The position numbers and the translations under genes are program-made. The notes below the pieces were generated by a model. That model ran no database searches, had not been told where the DNA came from, and saw only the letters and a program-made list of their open reading frames with translations. Source: Neoceratodus forsteri (Eukaryota > Chordata > Ceratodontiformes > Ceratodontidae). Taken from it: a stretch of 64,000 nucleotides of DNA. Of the stretch, positions 1 through 10,544 are shown one piece after another. Location: positions 489,441,501-489,505,500 of the forward strand of contig CM057459.1 in NCBI GenBank assembly GCA_016271365.2, written 5' to 3'. The first letter of the stretch is position 1. Each line of letters begins with the position of its first letter.

Positions 1-495
1 CAGGTGCATTACCTTGCACTTCTTAGCATTAAATCTAAGCTGCCATACATCTGACCATTCCTCTAACCTTGCCAAGTCCCTTCTCATCCTTTCCACCCCA
101 CCTTGTGCATCAACTCTGTTGCAGATCTTTGTGTCATCTGCAAAGAGACATACTTTTCCTTAGAGTCCCTCTGCAGTGTCACTTACAAAGACATTGAAGA
201 GGACCGGTCCTAATACTGAACCCTGCAGCACCCCACTAGTAACCCCCCTTTCTTCAGAGTGGATTTCATTTACTATTACCCTCTGTGTCCTATTCTCCAG
301 CCAATTCTTTACCCAGGCTATCATCTTGGGACCCACTCCCAGGCTGGCTAACTTGTCTATTAATCTTTTGTGTGGGACTGAGTCAAATGCCTTGCTAAAG
401 TCTAGGTAGGCCATGTCCACAGCCCTTCCCTGATCTACTACTTTGGTCACCCAGTCAAAGAAATCTATTAGATTCGTCTGGCATGATTTTGTTTT
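1..495 (-). mobile_element. CR1-type LINE fragment (RT region)
   Basis: The minus strand encodes the middle of a CR1-type reverse transcriptase. Visible motifs, from high to low coordinate, are a Q-T-N-L-I-D-F run before position 450, [12 protein letters not shown] (fingers/palm), and [19 protein letters not shown], where the canonical VPQGSVLGP has P changed to L. Left of 160 the frame changes and residues resembling LEEWSDVWQL follow. The copy is cut by the left window edge and its right end (about 495) is a 5' truncation against unrelated repeat DNA. The family is inferred from similarity to other CR1 copies in this window; the motifs are seen directly. Confidence 0.85.
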
Positions 496-524
496 TCATT
501 CCTTACAATTTAGCAGCTATGTTT

Positions 525-800
525 GTGTTGCTGCCCTCCCCACATCGTCCCATCCTTTGGGTCCCTGGTGGACTTCACCAACCCCCCACCACCACCACCT
601 TTCTGCAGTGCATGGAGGACAGCCAGTTGGAAGGGTCTTGTTGGCATAGTGCAGTGCTGCCTTCCCCACACCTTCCCATCATCAGGATCACCTGTGGACT
701 GCCCCTCCATGCACCTTTCTGCAGTGCATGGATGACAGGCTGAGTTGGAAGGGTTGTCAATACATAGTGTAGTGCTGCTCTCTCCACACTGTCCCATACC
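525..800. repeat. Minisatellite, ~120 bp unit, about 2.3 copies
   Basis: The phrase TGCTGCCCTCCCCACAT (about 529) recurs as TGCTGCCTTCCCCACAC (about 655) and TGCTGCTCTCTCCACAC (about 773). The segment CACCTTTCTGCAGTGCATGG also recurs at about 596 and 712. The period is therefore 117-126 bp with degenerate copies. The open frames across it are by-products of the repeat. Confidence 0.75.
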
Positions 801-837
801 AACAGACTGCCCACATGTTTGAAAGATAATGTAAGGT

Positions 838-1692
838 AACATTTATTTTTTGAGTGCCTTTCAGCTTATCAAGGTGCTTTACAATAAAATCCGATATAAA
901 CAATAACAACAATTAAAATCACACAGAAAAGGCTTGATAGAAGAAATAAGTCTTAAAATCAGATTTAAAACTCATGACGGTCAGGCATTCTCTTAACCGA
1001 CGAGGTAGAGATTTCCACAGGGTGGGTGCAGCATGAGAAAAAGGATGTGCCCCAGATGTATTCAAATGAACCCTGGGAATCTCCAGCAATCCCTCGTTGG
1101 CAGATCGGAGTGAATGGCAGGGGCAGTAGGGAATCAGGAGCTCTTGCAGATATTGGGGTCCCTGCATGTGTGGGGCTTTGTAGGTCAGCAAGCTGACCTT
1201 AAAGGTGATCTACCACTGTACAGGCAGCCAGTGCAGTTCATGCAGCACAGGCATAATGTGACTAGTCCTAGATGTACCGGTCAGAAGCCTGGCCACCGCA
1301 TTCTTCACCAGCTGCAAGAGCTGGATATCAACCCCAGGAAGCCCTAGGTAGAGAGCACTGCAGTAATCAAGGTGGGTGGTTATGAAGGGGTGGACCAATA
1401 TAGGGAGGTCAGCCGGAGGAACCAGGTGTTTCACCTGGGTGATATTCCTTAGGTGGTAAAAGGAAGATTTAACGACAGTGGAGATCTGAGATTTCAAAGT
1501 CAAACCACTGTCAAAAATAACACTCAGGTTACGCACCCGATCTGAGGTCATGAGCTGGGAACCATCAATCCATAGATCAGAAGGAAGCCCAGACCCAAGA
1601 CCCACCACCGGATGACCCGGGTCCACGACCAACACCTCAGGCTTGTCTGGATTTAACCTCAGCCAGCTAGTGTAATAGAAGGATCAAGCTAA
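838..1692 (-). mobile_element. L2-type LINE 3' fragment (RT thumb to 3' end)
   Basis: The minus strand encodes the C-terminal part of an L2-like ORF2. From about 1635 it reads LGVIFDSGLTLKSQI-type residues (here NLSVIFDSGLTLKSQIS), FITTHLDYCSALYLGLPG, LLQLVKNAVARLLTGTSR and VLHELHWLPVQW. After a frame change near 1200 it continues with LLTYKAPHMQGPQYLQELL, APTLWKSLPRRLREC and FKSDFKTYFF. The 3' end near 840 reads as a GCACCTTGATAAGC...AAATAAATG tail typical of L2/Rex-like elements. It is 5'-truncated. L2 versus Rex1 cannot be settled without alignment. Confidence 0.8.
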
Positions 1693-2819
1693 GACTACAG
1701 GTGGTACAGTTTGGATATAGAGACCTAGCAGCAGAGGTACAACAGGGGAGGGAGAGAGAGTACATTATGAATTATTTTAATGAACATTCCTATTTTAGAG
1801 TGATCGCTGTTAACTGCCCATTTCAAAATTAGGTATCCCAAGTTTTTGAAGGCCATCAACCTCTTTCTTATTAAATTCTATAGATTTTTTAAAATAAATT
1901 TTAGGGAATAAAATCATCATGACAATTTTTCTAAATTTACTGGACGAATTTGAAAGTGGAAAGGGGTGTTGAAAATGCAGAATACAAAAGGAAAAATGCC
2001 CGATTGATAAAACAGTTACTTAGGAATTGATAGCAATGCAATTAAATCTCATCACACACACAACAGATCAATATAGGTTTTAAATAGTCTTACTATTTTT
2101 TGAGAAATCATTCAAATCTCTCTTTTCAGTCCGGCAGTGGTACCGAGACCTTGATAGTTATTAGTATGCATTTATTTAATTGTTGACATCTGGCTTAAAT
2201 CAACTCAAATGAAAAGAGTGAATTAACTGAAAAATGTGTGATCTGTTTCTCCCACAGATTTTTTTAACTTTCTTTTTATTATGTTTAAAATGTTCAGTTT
2301 TTTAAACAACATACATGAAGGGTACTTTTAGGAGCACATATCGTCTCACAATATCCTTTATAATAGGAAACTTTACATACCCCTCCAGTTTGCTAACTCA
2401 TATTGGGGACTACCAAAGAGTTCATAAATTCATAAGTCCAGGCAAATGTCCAGCAGTAGCCATAAATAGAGTTTGAACTGCAGCACGTGGGTTATACTTT
2501 GACATAGTGTCACTGACCACTAGCCATGTGGTCTTTTGGTCTCATCTGCCAGGAGACACCATCATTTCTTGGCAAACTCCTCTATGGGCTGCTACCTGCT
2601 TGGTGGGGGATTTGATTTCTTTATAGCTCCTTCAGTGCTGGAACCTGCTCCAAACCCTGGTAATGAATTCAGACACTCCCCTCCACAAGCTAAGAGCCAC
2701 TTGGCCTATAAAATTACAAAATAACATCCCTCTCCCACCGTGGTGAGACTTGCTCCAAGTGGGTAATTTAAAATGTATACACCCCTCCTCTGCTACCTGT
2801 GTAGATTGACAAGTATACT
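1693..2819. other. Unassigned AT-rich stretch
   Basis: I see no gene here. A short open frame at 2536-2724 has no recognisable motif. Sequence at about 2265-2400 (T-rich, then ACAACATACATGAAGGGTAC) looks like an antisense LINE tail but I cannot assign it. Confidence 0.5.
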
Positions 2820-3325
2820 GTATAATGGAAGATTGACCCTAAAATTATTTACTGGAGTGGATATCATAACCTAGTATAAGGGAGGGCAGTTGCTTTTATT
2901 AAGTGGGGACTGTGATGCAAGGAGAAGAACCTGCACAATCGTGTAAGGGAGTTCTTTTTATACATGCCCCACCCCATGTAGGGGGATAAGATGCCGTTAC
3001 AACAGGCTAACGTAAGGAGTGTAATTTTTACTTCAAGTTAAGGTCAGGTGCTGAATTTATACAAAGTGAATGCATCTTCAATGATAACCCCCTCTCCCTT
3101 CTCGCTAATATAAGGAATGCATTTTTTTCTTCTAAGTGATGAAAAAATATAGAAAAGAAGGGAGTTACCAGCAATGTAGAATTTCATGCTATTTATATAA
3201 TTGAATTTTCTGTGTAGTTATAATATTAGTGTGGTGATTTTTTTTATGATGTGGATAGCTAGTACACTACAATATGTTATGTATCCACTCCAGTAAATAA
3301 TTTTACACTTAGTCCTCCCTTATAC
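2820..3325. mobile_element. Non-autonomous DNA transposon (MITE-like), ~506 bp
   Basis: A left arm at 2820-2870 and a right arm at 3276-3325 are imperfect inverted repeats of about 50 bp. The best-matching core is AAAATTATTTACTGGAGTGG, present at 2841-2860 and as its complement at about 3281-3302. The arms start GTATAATGG / GTATAAGGG. The interior is AT-rich and has no coding potential. Several GTAAGGGAG-like motifs recur inside (about 2874, 2942, 3012, 3106). The superfamily is unknown because no target duplication is clear. Confidence 0.6.
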
Positions 3326-3344
3326 AATAATAATAATTATGGCT

Positions 3345-3600
3345 TGTGTATTTGATTATCAGGATTCTTCACTTTGGAATAGGTTACCAGTTGCATTAAG
3401 GGTAATTAAATCTTATTCATGTTTTAAAGTAAAGTTTAAACAACATTTGTTAGCACAGTCTGATTGTTTGTTTAATTTGTAAAATTTGTATGTATTTTAA
3501 TGTATTGTTTGTTATGTTTTATGTCTGGGTCGGTCCTGAAAAAGGGCTTTGGCCCAGAGTCCTAACCCGGTTAACAAATAAAAATGAAATGAAATACAAC
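3345..3600 (+). mobile_element. LINE 3' end (L2-like C-terminus and tail)
   Basis: A plus-strand frame reads DSSLWNRLPVALR then SCFKVKFKQHLL, the C-terminal pattern of L2/CR1-group ORF2 proteins. A short 3' UTR follows with a small GGGC/GCCC hairpin at about 3545-3560, and the element ends in AAATAAAAATGAAATGAAAT. It is heavily 5'-truncated. Confidence 0.5.
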
Positions 3601-3674
3601 ATACTTTTTAATCTTTTTTAAAAAGATTACTTACTTCTTATTTACCGATACAGGTGAATCAGACTGGATAAATT

Positions 3675-3968
3675 TGCATTTTGCATATGCTGTACCTGGT
3701 TCACCTCTAATTTGGGACTGTAAGCAGATGGACATAATGACAATATTCAGTCATTGCTCTCTGTCTGATTTTACCTTCTTACTGGCTGATCTGTATGCCT
3801 ATTTCTTTCTGGATTTTTCCCTGGTGTCTAGTGGCACCCCCATCCTCCAACTGGCAATAAGAAGGTACAATCAGATAGAGCGCAATGGCTGAGTCAAGGC
3901 ATTATGTCCAAACTTCATCTGCTACAGTCGCCAATTAGAGGTGAACCAAGTACGGCATATGTAAATGA
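3675..3968. mobile_element. Foldback (hairpin) element next to the Ngaro left end
   Basis: Nearly the whole segment folds on itself. The left arm, about 3675-3785, contains GGTTCACCTCTAATT and CTGATTTTACCTTCTTA. The right arm, about 3855-3968, contains their complements, AATTAGAGGTGAACC and TAAGAAGGTACAATCAG. A loop of about 60 bp carries GGTGTCTAGTGGCACCCCC. The right arm ends at or within a few bases of the first base of the Ngaro A1 repeat. Confidence 0.65.
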
Positions 3969-4200
3969 GGTTTGCCAATAAAAGGCAGGCCAATTTGTCC
4001 TGGGACATAGCCAGGAATATAGAGCTGGGGTGCTAGGGGAGGGGACAGTGACCTCACCGCAGGGTCATATGACAGAAAGAGGGGAGCTCCTGGGCTATTG
4101 GCCAGGGGAAGGGGCTGGGGAGGGGTCCCAGAACAAAGGGCAGCAGGGTTACTTAAGGTCAGGTAACTTCTGTTTGCCCTCTTTCTGCTGTAAAAATTCA
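3966..4200 (+). repeat. Ngaro A1 split direct repeat
   Basis: It begins AATGAGGTTTGCCAATAAAA and includes TTACTTAAGGTCAGGTAAC near its end. The same sequence recurs at 12650-12850 with a roughly 30 bp gap in the second copy (A1 has GTCATATGACAG plus flank that A2 lacks). It is the left boundary of the element. Confidence 0.85.
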
Positions 4201-7200
4201 TCACATCACTGGTCAGGTAAGGCACAGCCATTAAATGTTGTGGGTCCTCGCTGTTGACAAGGCCCTAGGTATATCGTGAGCACTGGGGGAATAGAGAGAA
4301 TTTTAGTATTGGATTTTGAGGTGTAAAAAGTGGTGTTGCTTATCTGCAGATCAACTGTTTTTTATTTGGGAATGCTGCTGTGGGTTAGCGAGTGAACTAG
4401 TGCTAGGCTGGCCAGCAGAATCAGTGAATTTCCATGTGTAAGGGGCTAAGAGAGAGCTGTGAGGGCTCAGATGGTTGGGGCCCACAGCGGGTCAGACCGG
4501 GTTGCACCACACGGCCAAGTTTTTCAGTGCAACAGCGAGACCATGTTTAGAACAGGTGATGGAGCATCTGGCTTTCTGGTTAGGTTTTGCAGTGTTGTTG
4601 CTCAGTGGGCCAGGAGCTGGGGTGTATACCAGGCCACTGTGAGGCTCTGTGTGTGGTGTCAGACCCTGGAAGAGGGTGGCAGTGCCTATTCACATGCTTG
4701 GCTAGTAGAGGCAGTATTTTCTGTGTAGAAGGGCTAAGAGAGAGCTGTGAGGGCTCAGAAGGTTTGAGGCTTACAGCGGGTTGGCTCGCGATGCACCACG
4801 TGGCCAAGTTTATTTTCCTTTTTAATTTAATAAACTTTATTCATTTTAGATATTTAACAACATTTCAAGACAGACAATATGACAATGCTATGAGAAGAAC
4901 AACTAGTAATAGACAATTACATGAATTATTGCATTTGGTGACAGGTTACTGTCAAAAAAGAAAAAAACTATAATATGGTTAAGTTGTCTGCATCCCCTCC
5001 CCTCCCCTCCCTCCCACCCCATCCCAGTCTGCCACATGGTTTATTAAAATAAATAATGAAAAATGTAGATATGAAGCACTGGCTACAGGGTTATACCTAG
5101 TGGCTATAACCATCATAAAGAACACCGGTAAAGGTAAGTATGGTTTAGGTCTATTGTACCGAAATAAGGGTATGGAGTGTTTCCCATCTTTGTTTGTATG
5201 TTCCCAGTCTATTCTTGATTCCTGCAATTATGAGTTCTGCTTGTAGGGCAAACATGAGTTCCTTGAACCATTCTAAATAAAGGGGGGTAGATGAGTCTAA
5301 CCAATGTCTTAATATTACTTTTTTGGCACAAGCAGTAATTAAAGCTATATGGGCTCTCTGCTGCAACCCTTGAACCTGCCTATAATCACCCAAAATATAG
5401 ATTTCAGGATTACATTTGTCAGCAAACATAAGTAAAGGATTAAGATGATTTTGAATATCCATCCAGAAAGAATTAATAGTGTCTCAGGCCCATAACATAT
5501 GGAATAAACCAGCAGGTGCTTGTTGACATTTTGGACATCGACTGGAGGGTAAAGCCCCCGTTTGGTGAAGTTTAAATGTAGTATAGTATAACTTGTGGTT
5601 AATGTAGTATTGCATGAGTCTGTACCTATCCCACTTGATGTATTTATATAGGTATTTCCAGATGCTGGGCCAATTCCTAGAAGGGGGATTCAGTGGTAAA
5701 ATATTATCCCACCAATAGAACCTTTGATCTTCTAGGGTAGCTATTTTTTTAGGAGAAATTTATATGAATAGGATATAATGTGAGATGTAGGGGTGGATTC
5801 TATATATGGGAGTACAGTAGACATTAGGGGGCTTTTCCATACTCCCGAACCAAAATGAGTCACCAATAAGTGGGATATTTGAAAAAATTCAAACACTTGA
5901 TTCTCGGGCCATTTAAAAATGGATCTGGCTTCTTTGAAGGAGAGCATTTTTTGATCTCAGACCACCTGGTCTACACGTTTCACTCCCATATGTGGCCAAA
6001 AAAAGGTGACATTTAATTATCTTACTTGAGATTAAAAAGTTAGGATTAGAGAACATGGGTTGGGCAATGTCTCTGTATGCATCTACTTTAAGGAAATTAT
6101 TTAACTGATGTTGAGTGTGAAGTAGGGCATACAATGGTGTTTCACGTGGCCAAGTTTATAGCAACAGCGAGGGAATTGGTAATGGAGCGTTTGGTTTGCT
6201 GTTAGCATGTTGCGGTGGGGGCAGTCTCTTGTTTCGTGGTGGGCAAACATGTTTCACTTTTAACCCCTTTCAGTTAATTGCTGCAGATGAATAAGCATGA
6301 TGCTTACAGACTTGAAATTCACTACCGAGCAAGGTATTACATAGCCTATTAGCCTTTACTGGTAGTCTCCAAGTCTTCAGAACTGCTGCCATCTGCTAGA
6401 AGCAGGTGTTTGTTAACCCAACGGTGTCTGTCTTCTTGTATTATAATACTTGAAGAACAAAGATTTACAGTAATACCAATTTCCCTTTTGTACAGCTTGG
6501 TGCTATATGTACGTACGCCATTTTGATTACCTGGGAGCTGGAGGGGTGCAAGCTAGGCCACGGCAAGGTGCCGTGCAGTGGGCCTGACCCTGGAAGAGGG
6601 TGGTGGGCCTATGCATGTGGTTGGCTGGCAGGACGTTTTCAGGGAAAATAGATTGGCCCATAGGTCAGCCAAAAACCCTCCTGGCAGACGGAAGCGGGCC
6701 CTCTTGAGCATTGGGGGCAAAGGGAGTGTTTGGTGGTGGGGAGTTGCAAGCAAGGGGCAGTGGGGGCATGAAGGAGAGCTTACAAGGAGGAACTTGTGAG
6801 GCCATTCGTGTGGAAGCGGGGCCTGCTCGACCAGCGACACACAGGGGTGTAGGGTAGCTGGATTATAGCCTCTTTTAGCTGGCATTGGAGGTTTGGTGTC
6901 AGACTAGAGCTGGGTGTGGGGAATTAGATGAGTAGGATCATTTTCCTATGGGTGTGATTGACTAAAAAAAATGCAAATGGGCATGCTAGGGTAGGGGCTG
7001 CCACGCGGTCACGGGAAAAGGGTGGGTTGGATGGGTGCTTTTTGGTACCTCCTGTTGCCGGAGTAGGTTGGTGGATGAAAGGTTATTCAATGGTTATTCC
7101 CTACATGTATGGTTTCCAGCGGCTACACACGGGCGGTTGGCGTTCGCGCTGTATATTGCTCTGGCTTTTTCGAGTGGAATTTTAGCTGCTTCTTCCTAAC

Positions 7201-7820
7201 ACAGTGCAGCTGGGTGTAGTGACAGTATTGCATTGGCATATGGGAAGGGTGGTTTCGTGGTTGAAGGTGGCTTCTCCTGGGGAATGCAGCAGAAGTAAGC
7301 GTGTTTGGGATGGTATTGCTGGGTGGTTTGTTGGAGAGCCAGAAAGGTTTCGGGGACTAAAACGGAGCAAGGGCACCACAGTCTGCCAAGGGCCAGGAAA
7401 TCATGGACATTCTAGCTTTAAAGAGCTGATCCTCTGACCAGGAATGTAGAGGATTGGGTTATGAGGAATGATTACACATCAGAAAAATGGACAGCTTTAG
7501 TTGGTTAGGGAGAGCCTTTTGTTTAAAAAGGGGGAGGGAGAAAGCTTGGAGATAAGTGCAAGTGTTTTAATGCAAACAGGGCAGTTAACACCAGGTAAGC
7601 CCCCACCCAGCGGGAATGGGCCAAGACGTGGGGGCCTTAGATGAGGCTCACCCAAACCAAGGCAAAGGGGGGGAGCTGGTGGAGGCCACCAGCCGCAGCG
7701 GTCAATGTTTTTTTTTAAAAAAAGAAAATGATGATGATGATGATGGGGGCCACGTGGGGGCCAAATCATGGTAGAGGGGGACAGTATTCATCTATATCTT
7801 GTCATGCAGCTAAGGAAGAG
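4201..7820 (+). other. Ngaro 5' leader with internal tandem duplication
   Basis: This is G-rich non-coding sequence between A1 and the gag-like region. A unit beginning GGGCTAAGAGAGAGCTGTGA at 4443 recurs at 4731, a period of 288 bp. Both units carry GGCCAAGTTT and ACCCTGGAAGAGGGTGG. The second unit is split by the L1/Tx1 insertion at 4814-6142 and seems to hold a further ~290 bp block (about 6235-6525) that unit 1 lacks. A short ATG/GAT run lies at 7728-7745. Open frames at 6958-7185 and 7204-7437 show no family motif. Confidence 0.6.
4814..6142 (-). mobile_element. Nested L1/Tx1-clade LINE 3' copy with 17 bp TSD
   Basis: The minus strand encodes the ORF2 C-terminus of an L1/Tx1-clade LINE. 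Seen in order are a SNPNFLISSKII stretch (about 6040), RSIFKWPENQVFEFFQI (about 5900), YYTTFKLHQTGALP followed by CPKCQQAPAGLFHMLW (zinc-knuckle-like, about 5500-5580), and RAHIALITACAKKVILRHWL (about 5300). The 3' end near 4830 has an AATAAA signal read on the minus strand. It is flanked by CACGTGGCCAAGTTTAT at 4797-4813 and 6143-6159, a perfect 17 bp target duplication. It is 5'-truncated and has several frameshifts. It interrupts the Ngaro leader, so it inserted later. Confidence 0.85.
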
Positions 7821-9110
7821 ATGGTGCCAAAGAGAGCTGCAACATTCAGTGCTACCATGCTAGCGGAAGCAGAAAAACTGATGGACCAGATGACTAATTT
7901 GATGGAAGCAGCGAAGAAGAGGGAAGCCGAAGAAGAGGAAGCCAAAGAAGAGGAAGCAGAAGGAGTGGGATGAGGGAACGGGCCCTGGCAGGGGCAGGAA
8001 ATGAGCGAGGAGGGTGGGTACCAATGCCCTGGCAGCACCGAGGGAGAGAGAGAACACGGACCGGGCCCCGGACAAGGGTAAGGATAAGTTGGATATGAGC
8101 AATGAGGAGAATTTAAGAGAGTATATGGAAGGGTTGGTGGGTGACATGGGGAGGAAGGGGTAGAGAAGATGGAGACAGCGTTACAGGCCATCAAAGAAAA
8201 AAGAAAAAGGGAAAAAGGAGGGGCGGGCGTTGCAGGAGGGACATGGAAGTTAAATGATGACCCACTGGGTTTCAAATTAGGCTACCAGGTGCCAGATTCA
8301 ATTAAGGAAAATATTTGGAAGGACGAGTATGTTGATATCTTTGGGCTCGTGGATGAGAAGACAGCAAAAAAGTATGAACAGAAAGAATTGGTGGGGGAGT
8401 CAGAGATGGCAGTGGCCCTAGCGGTGGTAGGGCACAAGGCAGAGGAGGTGCGGTACAAGGGGAAGAACATTGACATGTGGCAAGGGATTTTTGATTTACA
8501 GTGCATTAGTGCTGGAAAAGCAGCCGGACCTGGCAATCCCGCTGATAACATATATGGCAATCATTAGGGACTCATATCGGGTGAAGCTGGGTTTCAGATG
8601 GCTCAAGTACAATGAGGTGTTTCGGAGATGCATGGAAATAAAGGGTGACTTGAGGTGGGATTCCACTCACAACTGTGGGTCAGGACATTATCGGGAGGTA
8701 CAGGGGGCCTGGCGATTGATATGGTAAAAAAGGCGGCACCAGAGCAGGGGGCCAAGGCCTGCTGGGCTTACAACAGGGCAGCTTGTAGTTGGCCCAGCTG
8801 TAACTTTAGGCACACCTGCTCACAGTGTTGGGGGGGGGCCACCCAGCCACAAGTTGCAGAGCCGGTGGTGAAAAAGGAGGCCCTGCCGCTGGCCACGCCT
8901 CCAAGCAGCCCTTTCGGGGCGGGAGAGATGGAGTCGGTAGGAGCCATGGAGGCACAGGAAGGGGAGGTATACACCCAATTATGGATGAAACCAGGCCTGA
9001 TCGGTTGGGCCATAGGTGGGGATACCCCCTGGCCTATACACCCATTCAGCTGGGGGTGGTGGAGGTGTGGACCAGGGACTACCCCTACAGGATGGGGGTG
9101 GAGGTATTAA
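7821..9110 (+). pseudogene. Ngaro gag-like protein, frameshifted
   Basis: The likely start is the ATG at 7821. The first ~50 residues are an alpha-helical, Glu-rich segment ending EEEEAKEEEAEGVG, and then the frame breaks near 7973. It resumes at about 8100-8510 (ALQAIKEKRK, then DDPLGFKLGYQVPDSIKENIW), shifts to another frame at about 8511-8727 (AIPLITYMAIIRDSY) and again at 8721. The last part carries a zinc-knuckle-like cluster at 8757-8831, CWAYNRAACSWPSC followed by NFRHTCSQC. Such Cys/His clusters are typical of gag-like proteins of DIRS/Ngaro elements, where they bind nucleic acid. At least two frameshifts and one stop break the ORF. Its 3' end overlaps the start of the RT frame. Confidence 0.65.
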
Positions 9111-10135
9111 GAAGTGGTTTTGAGGGGGGATGTGCTTCGGGGTTCAAGGAGAGGTGGATGGGGACGCGCACCAAGAATTTTGGGTCGGTGGTGGGGAAGG
9201 AGGACATGGTATGGAAAAAGATGCAGAAAGAGGTGAGAACAGGGCGGGTGAAGGGGCCTTTGTCCGCTCCCCCTTGTGCGGAGTTCCAGGTATCACCCCT
9301 GGGCTTGGTACCCAAGAAGCAGGCGGGTAAGATCTGGCTCATACACCACCTGTTATACCCAAAAGAAGGGTCGGTGAATGAAGAGATTCCAGATGCCCTC
9401 AGCATGGTATCCTACGAGTCACTAGACCAAGCGGTAGAATTGATACAGACGGCAGAAAGGGCTTGGTTAGTGAAGACGGATATCGAGGCCACATTCTGAC
9501 TATTGCCGGTGAGGCCAGAGGACTGGGACCTCCTCGGTTTCTGTTTCGAGGGCGGGTTTTATTTCAACAAAGCAATGCCCAGGGGTTGTTCAGTGGCCTG
9601 CACAACCTTCGAAGCATTCCGCTCATGGGTGCAGTGGGTGTTTGGGTGGTGATATGGACATGGGAGGGTAATCCACTACTTGGACAACTTCCTATTCATA
9701 GGGACAAGTCAGTTGGAGGTGGAAAAAAAATGTTAGTCAATTTTCATGACATGTGCGGGACTATGGCATTCTGCTGGCAGCTGGGAAAACTGAGGGCCTG
9801 GTGCGCACTGTAGAATTCTTGGGGATTGAGGTGGACATGGAGGAAGAATGTTTTCTCCTCCCGGGGGACAAAGTCAAACAGCTCAAGGGGCTGCTTGCCC
9901 TGGTTGGGGGGAGGAGGAGGGTGCCACTGGTACAGGTACAACAACTACTGGGGCACCTTAATTTCGCCTGCAAGGCCATAAGCCCGGGCAGGGCATTCAC
10001 TAGGAGGTTGGGGAGAGTCACTGGAAAGGCAAAGCTACCACATCATTGGGTGGACATCAGTAGAGGGGTGAAAGAGGGTTTATTGGTTTGGAAGACATTC
10101 CTGGAATCTTATAACGGGGTTACTTTTTGGCAGGA
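9000..10135 (+). pseudogene. Ngaro reverse transcriptase, inactivated
   Basis: The RT copies the element's RNA into DNA. Seen in order are FQVSPLGLVPKKQAGKIWLI (about 9285), SVNEEIPDALSMVSYESLDQ, VKTDIEATF (motif A Asp, about 9474), a TGA stop at 9497-9499, FYFNKAMPRGCSVACTTFEAF (motif B), a second TGA at 9650-9652, and YLDNFLF at 9677-9697. The catalytic box is normally YxDD; here its second Asp is Asn (AAC at 9686). A frameshift follows near an A8 run at 9721-9728. The later domain then reads VEFLGIEVDMEEE, LLGHLNFACKAISPGRAF and LPHHWVDI. Three independent lesions show it is dead. Confidence 0.85.
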
Positions 10136-10139
10136 GGAG

Positions 10140-10540
10140 TGGGTCCCCAATGTGGACCTCGAGCTGTATGCAGATGCAGCCAGGGGCCTGGGGATGGGAG
10201 CTTATTTCCAGTGGTACTGGATATTGGAGGCATGGCTGGACCAATGGTGGGAATGGGGCTGGACAAAGGACATCACGTTCCTTGAGATCTTCCCCACATG
10301 GGTAGCCTTGGAACTGTGGCGGGCACGGATGGTGGGGAGGCGCTAGTTTTTTGGTGTGACAATAATGGTGTAGTTGATGTGATCAACAGACAGACTGGCC
10401 AGACGGAATCAATAGGCATAGTTTTGAGGGGTATGATACTGTTGGGGCTGAGTCTTAACTTGTCTTTCAGAGCTAGGCACATTGAAGGGGTCCGGAACGA
10501 GGTAGCTGACTGTCTTCCTCATTTTCAGATGGAGTGATTC
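10140..10540 (+). pseudogene. Ngaro RNase H domain, frameshifted
   Basis: RNase H removes the RNA strand during cDNA synthesis. The acidic catalytic positions can be followed: LELYADAARG (first Asp, about 10158), ITFLEIFPTWVAL (Glu, about 10275), then after a frameshift near 10320 FWCDNNGVVDVINRQTGQ (Asp, about 10350) and NEVADCLPHF (last Asp, about 10500). The order and spacing match the RNase H of DIRS/Ngaro elements. It is continuous with the RT upstream and the recombinase downstream. Confidence 0.75.
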
Positions 10541-10544
10541 TGGG

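Noticed and set aside
510..842. 110-residue minus-strand and several overlapping open frames
   Set aside because: They lie in a minisatellite; openness in several frames follows from the repeat unit.
8769..9013. Minus-strand and alternate-frame ORFs across the Ngaro gag/RT region
   Set aside because: Shadows of the plus-strand gag and RT frames, which have recognisable motifs.
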